Assembly: GCA_030015575.1 (NCBI GenBank)
Contig: JASDDO010000016.1
Location: 105,295,241-105,359,240, forward strand
Direction: 5' to 3'
Origin: Agapanthus africanus
Lineage: Eukaryota > Streptophyta > Magnoliopsida > Asparagales > Amaryllidaceae
DNA length: 64,000 nt
Shown here: positions 58,039 to 64,000 of the stretch, one piece after another
How the letters are laid out: every line of letters begins with the position of its first letter
Position numbering within the stretch: position 1 is the stretch's first letter
The notes under the pieces: model-generated
What the model was told of the DNA's origin: nothing
The model's input: only the letters and a program-made list of their open reading frames with translations
The model's database searches: none
Made by a program: the position numbers and the translations under genes

Positions 58039-59991
58039 AAAAATGTGTATGCCTCTTTTCTTCTCTAATTTAAAAGCCAGAAAATCCAATTCTAGAATGT
58101 TTAACAATAATAATCAATATCAAGTTATTTGGTATAATAAGTCAATAAAAATGCATACAAATTAAGTATTTAAAATAAACTATTAAGAAATAATTCTAAG
58201 AAATTCAGAGTTAATATATTTTTAACAGTAAATGAATTGTTATAGAATTTTTTTTCCCCTAAAGCATTTTTAAAAATTAATTAGAACTATCAAATTATTT
58301 AAAAATTCATTCAAGAAACTTGCAATAAGCTTGCATTGACTTATATATATTCAGTTTTACGAACTATATTTTTTATGTTGTGTTGAAACAACCATTTTAT
58401 AATACAAAATAATAAATATCAAATTGAACAAGATATTAGTACATATAGAAAATATAATTCATAAGACTAACAACCTTGCGCCCTGTTAAATGTAATTGGA
58501 TTCCATTATAGAGAACAAAAATTGTTTAGGTAAAATTTTGTTATCGTAAATCATACATACGAGAAGAAGAATCATTTCCAGGCAAAAATTGATTTTTCAA
58601 GTCTATACATGTTTTTTATTTCAATTTAATACTTGCTAAAAATATAATTAAGAAAGTCGTTAGGTAAACATTTTTCGATTACATATAAGTTACACACACA
58701 CTCACACGTTTGTGCATGTGCATATTTGTTGATTACAACATACGTCTTTTAAGCATATATGAAAAATCTTTAATAGTAATATTTGAGTTAGAAGTCATTT
58801 AAGTGAACAGGAATTAAAATTACTAGTACTTCCATTTCCAAATTGTAATTATAAAGTGAAAAAATAATGAATAATAATTAAATGTTAACTGAAATTAAGA
58901 TAATAATAATGTTTAGAAAATAAATTTAAAAAATTCATTACAAGTTTCATATAAAAACTTTTTATTAGTTTATAAATAATTTTTCATACGGTTTCAAGAT
59001 ACTGTTCCAACTGGATTATTTACCAAAATGTTTTTCTCTTTAGTAGAAACAACTATATTTACTAAAACTTACATTTAATTTACAAAAATTCATCCGATGA
59101 AGTCTAAATATGGAAATTTAATGTAATATTATATATTAAGATAAAATCATGAATTTTTTTTCCTTGATTGCCTCAATTTCCCATACACATTGGAAATTTT
59201 CGGTTTGGATTTGTATTCTAATAGATTATTTATTAAACAATGAAAAATCTAAAATTATTAATACTTTAATTTTGTGTAACGGTTGATATTTATATTTTTA
59301 TTAACTACGTTGTAGAATAGACCTATTAATTTCCAAAGGTTAATTATAAAAACTGTATGTATTTACAATTCTAATATATGAATTCGAGGTTAACACCCAC
59401 TCTAGATTATCCATTTTTATTTAAATATTTTTTATTCTTCATAACTTTTGGCTTAACTGTAAATTATATTTTTAAAAATAAATATGTATTTTTATAAAAC
59501 AATGTTGTGCAACTAACATTATTTGTATAGCAACTGATATTATTATCTAACTTTATTTGACAATAATATTGTATTAGAACCAACAAATAGTGCAGTTTAG
59601 TGAGTTATCTTGTAGTGTGACTTTTGGTTATTTTTCATATTACACCAGTGTACTTCCAAAAATAAGTGTAGATTTTCGAATTAAATTAGTATTAAACACG
59701 TGTAAACGGAGTGATAATTAGTATTATATTAATCGCTAAGCAATTAAATATATTAAATAACCAAACAATTCTTCAGAAAGATTTATCTCTTATCCTGAAA
59801 TGTTTGGTAGAGATTTAGGTCACTCTAACAATAATAAGTAAAAAAAAGTTATTTTACACCGAAATTTATAGGAATTTATTCATTTAATTTAAGCTAATTG
59901 ATAACGTTATATTATATGTCTACTTTTGTTCGGTATAAAATGGAAAGAAAAGTGAAATTTCAAAGTAAATCTATTTAAGAGTTCAAGAATT

Positions 59992-60228
59992 ATGGCATAC
60001 TCACGCCTATTAGCCTATTATCTTCTTGCGTTGTTGATTTCATTTATACTCATCCAGTGGTCTGTAGATAATAGAATCACAATATTGAACACAGATATGG
60101 CCTTTGCACCCAATGTATACGACAATTCTCTGAGTCAAAAAATTGAGCACGGTAGATATTGCAAGAGAATTCTTGTTCATCACGTAAAATTGCATTTCAA
60201 TACCGCTTATTTGTTATCATTTTTGTGA
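59992..60228 (+). pseudogene. peptide gene copy B1', frameshifted
   Basis: Same frame change and ending as B1 (SQKIEHGRYCKR...AYLLSFL). Signal peptide intact (MAYSRLLAYYLLALLISFIL). The mature start is RITILNTDMAFAPNVYDN. Confidence 0.5.
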
Positions 60229-60723
60229 TATATCGGTACTATTAAGCATTGTCTGCTCAATAAGTATAGGATATAGGTATTCATGACAAAGCACTGTAAA
60301 CACACACAAATTGAACGGATATGACATTTGTGAGCTGACAATGCAACCGAAACGGATAACCGATCATTATTCAAAAAAAGATTTTGCAACAAGCCATGTG
60401 TGCATAACTTTTTATTTAAATTGGTCCAACATGATTTTTTCAAGTGCGAACACAATAATATGGTGCATGAACCAACCATGAGTCATGTGTGAACTCAAGT
60501 GCACAAGTGGGCAAGTGGTGTTGCAAGTGGGCATGTAATGAGTTACTTGGAAAGTTATGATGTGATGTTTTTGAAGCTTGAATTTTCCCTCCAAACTTCC
60601 TGATATCACCCTGATGACAATTAGAAGAAATAACAAAGCCATAGAGATGATGGATATGACATGAGATCAACACAAGAACACGGGCCTCACCACTCAAGCT
60701 TTGGCCGCAGATTTATCCTAACC
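60172..60723. other. spacer between B1' and B2'
   Basis: Counterpart of 53131-53680 with few differences. Its minus-strand frames are kept but unrecognised. Confidence 0.4.
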
Positions 60724-60995
60724 TACTATCTTCTTGTATTGTTTATTTCATCTATACTCATCCAATAGTCAGTAGATACTAGTATCACAGTACTGGACGC
60801 AGGTATGGCCTTGGCATCCGATGGATAAAACAATGCTCTAATTCTACAAAAATTGAGAGCGGGAGATATTGCTAGAGGAATTCTTGAAGGGTGGAAATAT
60901 ATTAGCACTCCTAAAATTTTGTGTAGACCTTTTCTACTAAATTCGATGGCTATGTTCGATGTGCGTTGTTTATTTTGTATGATTATTATAAATAA
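60724..60995 (+). pseudogene. peptide gene copy B2', lacks its start
   Basis: Same defects as B2 (stop at the signal-peptide Trp, stop after ASDG), plus a 2-base deletion near 60920 in the TPK region. Confidence 0.6.
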
Positions 60996-62183
60996 ATATT
61001 ATTGTTGAGTCATTTTCTATCTCAGTTTTCATATTCTTATTGATTTATATTTAGCCTTATATTTATTCAAGTATTATGATTTGCCGTCAGGCCATATTTT
61101 CAACAGAAAAAATATTGAAGTGTCTAATATAAAATTGATATAAAATTACAAATTTATGTATAAATACAAAGAAAATGAGTACAAAAGTCCAGCAAAAATG
61201 GAAAGAATAGAAAAAGACTTCAGATAAGAGTTAAGAATGACGAAAAAAAACCCAGTCCTCATATACAACTTGGATTCACCCATAAAAATATGTATGCCTC
61301 TTTTCTTCTCTAATTTAAAAGCCAGAAAACCCAACTCTAGAAAGTTTAACAATAACAATCAATATCAAGTTATTTGGTGCAATAAGTCAATAAAAATGCA
61401 TACAAATTATGTTTTTAAACTAAACTTACGAAATAATTCTAAGAAATCCAGAGTTAATATATTTTTAATAGTAAATACATTTTTATAGAATTTTTCTCCT
61501 AAAACAGTTTTAAAAATTAATTAAAACTATCAAATTATTTAAAAATTCAGTCGAGAAACTAGCAATCTGCTTGCGCGCACGCGCGCGTGCAAGCACACAC
61601 ACATATATATATATTCAGTTTTACGAAATATATATTTTTTTATGCTTTGTTGAAACAACCATTTTATAATACAAAATAATAAATATCAAACCGAACAAGG
61701 TATTAGTACATATGTAAATTAAAATTCATAAGACTAAGAGCCTTGCACACTGTTAAATGTAATTGGATTCCATTACAAACAAAAAAAAATTTGGATAAAT
61801 TTCGTTATCGTAAATCGTATATACGAGATGAAGAATCATTTCGAGGCAAAAATGGTTTTTCAAGTCTATACATGTTTTTTATTTCAATTTAATACTTGCA
61901 AAAAAATATAATTAATAACTTTGTTAGGTAAACATTTTTCGATTACATTTACGTTATACTCTCTCTCACACACACACACTATTTGTGTATGTGCATATTT
62001 GTTGATTACAACATACGAATTTTAAGCATATATGAAAAACTTTAATAGTGATATTTGAGTCAGAAGTCATTTCTGTGAACAAGAATTAAAATTACCTTTG
62101 CTTTCGTTTTCAAACTGTAATTATAAAGTGAAAAAATAATGAATAATAATTAAAAGTTAACTCAAATTAAGATAATAATAATG

Positions 62184-62228
<45 letters not shown>
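62184..62228. repeat. (TA)n microsatellite, unit C'
   Basis: About 22 TA units; counterpart of 55163-55218. Confidence 0.95.
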
Positions 62229-62233
<5 letters not shown>

Positions 62234-63285
62234 CATTACATGTTTGATATAAAAGCTTTTTATGAGTTTGTAAATAATTTTTCATGCAGTTTCGAGATAC
62301 AGTTCTACTTAGATTATATACCAAAATGTATTTCTCTTTAGTAGAAACAACTATATTTACTAAACCTTACATTTAATTAAAAAATTCTTCCGATGAAGTC
62401 TAAATATGGAAATTTAAAGTAATATTATTTTTAAAGATAAAATCAAGAATTATTTTTCCTTGATTTCCATAATTTCCCATACACATTGGAAATTTTCGGT
62501 TCAGCTTTGTATTCTAATAGATTATTTATTAAACAATGAAAAATCTAAATTTATAATACCTTAATTTTGTATAATAGTTGGTATTTATATTGTAATTAAC
62601 TACATTGTAGAAAAGACTTATTAATTTCGTAAAGTTAATTATAAAAATTGTATATATTTACAATTCTAATATATGAATTCGAGGTTAACACCCACTCTAA
62701 ATTATCCATTTTAATTTTAATACTTTTTATTCTGGATAATTTTTGGCTAAACTGTAAATTATATTTTTGAAAATAAAAATGTATTTTATAAAACAATGTT
62801 GTGCAGCTAACATTTTTTGTATAGCAACCGATATTATTATCTATCTTTATTTGACGATAATATTGCATTAGAACCAATAAACATTGCGGTTTAGTGAGTT
62901 ATCTTGTAGTGTGACTTTTGGTTATTTTTCATATTACGCCAGCGTACTTCCAAAAATAAGTAAAGATTTTCGAATAAAATTAGTATTAAACACGTCTAAA
63001 CAGATTGGTAATTAATATTATATTAATCGGCAAGCAATTAATTATAATAAATAACCAAATAATTCATCAGAAAGTTTTATTTCTTATCCTAAAACGTTTG
63101 ATCAAGATTTAGGTAACTCTCACAATAATAAGTAATAAAAATTTATTTTACGCCGAAATTTATAAGAATTTATTCATTAAATTTAAGTTAATTGATAACG
63201 TTATATTAAATGTCTACTTTTGTTGGGTATAAAATGGAAAGTAAAGTGAAATTTCAAAGTAAATATGTTTAAGAGTTCGGGAATT

Positions 63286-63588
63286 ATAGCGTACTCACAC
63301 CCACTACCCTACTATTTTCTTGCGTTGTTGATTTAATCTATACTCATCCAGTGGTCCATAGATGCTAGGATCACAGTACAGGACGCAGATATGGCTTTGG
63401 CGCCCGATGTATACGACAATACTCTAAGTCAACAAAAATTGAGCGCGGGAGATATGGCAAGAGGAACTCTTGATGGTTGGAAATATATTAGCACTCCTAA
63501 AAACATTATGCAGACATTTTCAGCTAAATTCGAAGGCTATGTTCGATGTTTATTTTGTATGATTGTTATAAATAAATATTATTGTTGA
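63286..63588 (+). pseudogene. peptide gene copy C', start codon lost
   Basis: The ATG is ATA, and the TAA of copy C is also present in the signal peptide. The mature region stays open: RITVQDADMALAPDVYDNTL...GWKYISTPKNIMQTFSAKFEGYVRC, to 63588. Confidence 0.6.
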
Positions 63589-63760
63589 ATCATTTTTTAT
63601 CTCAGTTTTTAGCTTTCTATTTAGCCTTATATTTATCCAAGTATTATGTTTTGTCGTCTAGCCATTTTTTCAAAATAAAAAATATGAAAGTGTCTATTAG
63701 AAAATTGATATAAATTACAAATTTATGTATGAACACAAAGAAAATGAGTATAAAAGTCCA

Positions 63761-64000
63761 GCAAAAATGGAGAGAATAGAAAAAGATTGCAGATAAGAGT
63801 TAAGAACGATGAAAAGCCCCAGTCGTCATATACAACTTGGATTCACCCATAAAAATGTTTATGCCTCTTTTCTTCTCTAATTTTAAAGTCATAAAATCCA
63901 ACTCTAGAAAGTTTAACAATAACAATCTATATCAAGTTATTTCTTACAATAAGTCAATAAAAATGCATACAAATTAAGTATTTTAACTAAACTTTTAAGA
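63761..64000. repeat. tandem array unit A'', cut by window edge
   Basis: Start of a third A-type unit: AAAAATGGAGAGAATAGAAA and TTTTAAAGTCA are shared with unit A only. The array continues beyond the window. Confidence 0.8.

Larger units (their letters stand above)
57947..61190. repeat. tandem array unit B'
   Basis: Same layout as B but without the solo LTR; the empty target is at 58104-58108. 3244 bp. Confidence 0.85.
61191..63760. repeat. tandem array unit C'
   Basis: Counterpart of C. It has shorter microsatellites at 61573-61613 and 62184-62228 and a peptide gene relic at 63286. Confidence 0.85.

Overview
The window is nuclear DNA of a flowering plant. The evidence is long LTR retrotransposons with plant-type primer-binding sites (PBS) such as TGGTATCAGAGC, a decayed FAR1/MULE-type gene, a CACTA terminus, AT-rich intergenic DNA and TATA boxes. 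Nothing here identifies the species. No housekeeping gene is present.

Positions 1-40690 are a stack of LTR retrotransposons inserted into one another. I use letters for them. C (Ty3/gypsy, + strand, LTR about 4.6 kb) has its 5' LTR cut by D (Ty3/gypsy, - strand, entering from the left edge). Its 3' LTR is cut by A (Ty1/copia, 12812-32467, target duplication tgtat). The 5' LTR of A is in turn cut by B (Ty1/copia, 14537-24109, target duplication cttct). C appears to sit in the LTR of a Tat/Athila-like remnant (35353-37240). That remnant appears to interrupt the LTR of E (Ty3/gypsy, - strand, 37241-40690), a relative of C. A keeps recognisable gag, protease, integrase, reverse transcriptase and RNase H, but with two frameshifts and several stops. 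B has nearly identical LTRs but a ruined coding region. C and E carry only a decayed gag followed by a GTGCAC-rich repeat zone, with no pol visible.

Positions 40780-44240 hold one end of a CACTA transposon and a decayed FAR1-related gene. The latter still shows its FAR1 DNA-binding region, MULE transposase core, SWIM finger and C-terminal zinc knuckle. Positions 44240-46086 are mostly featureless AT-rich DNA with one possible minus-strand exon.

From 46087 to the right edge is a tandem array with a three-part higher-order structure, A-B-C-A'-B'-C'-A''. Each unit is about 2.6-3.2 kb before later insertion or deletion. Each complete unit carries, about 50 bp downstream of a conserved TATA box, a copy of a small gene for an unrecognised cysteine-free secreted peptide. 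Only the copy at 48213 keeps an uninterrupted frame with a signal peptide. The others carry stops, a lost start codon or frameshifts. One unit was later hit by a copia element, now a 2.2-kb solo LTR with an acaat target duplication; the sister unit shows the empty site.

The most interesting points are the covarying GC-rich hairpin 0.2 kb downstream of the PBS in both copia elements, the array of about 19 GGAC...GTCC mini-hairpins in the D LTR, the G-box cluster upstream of the D LTR TATA box, two insertions at almost the same LTR position of C, the gag-only gypsy family, and the peptide-gene array.
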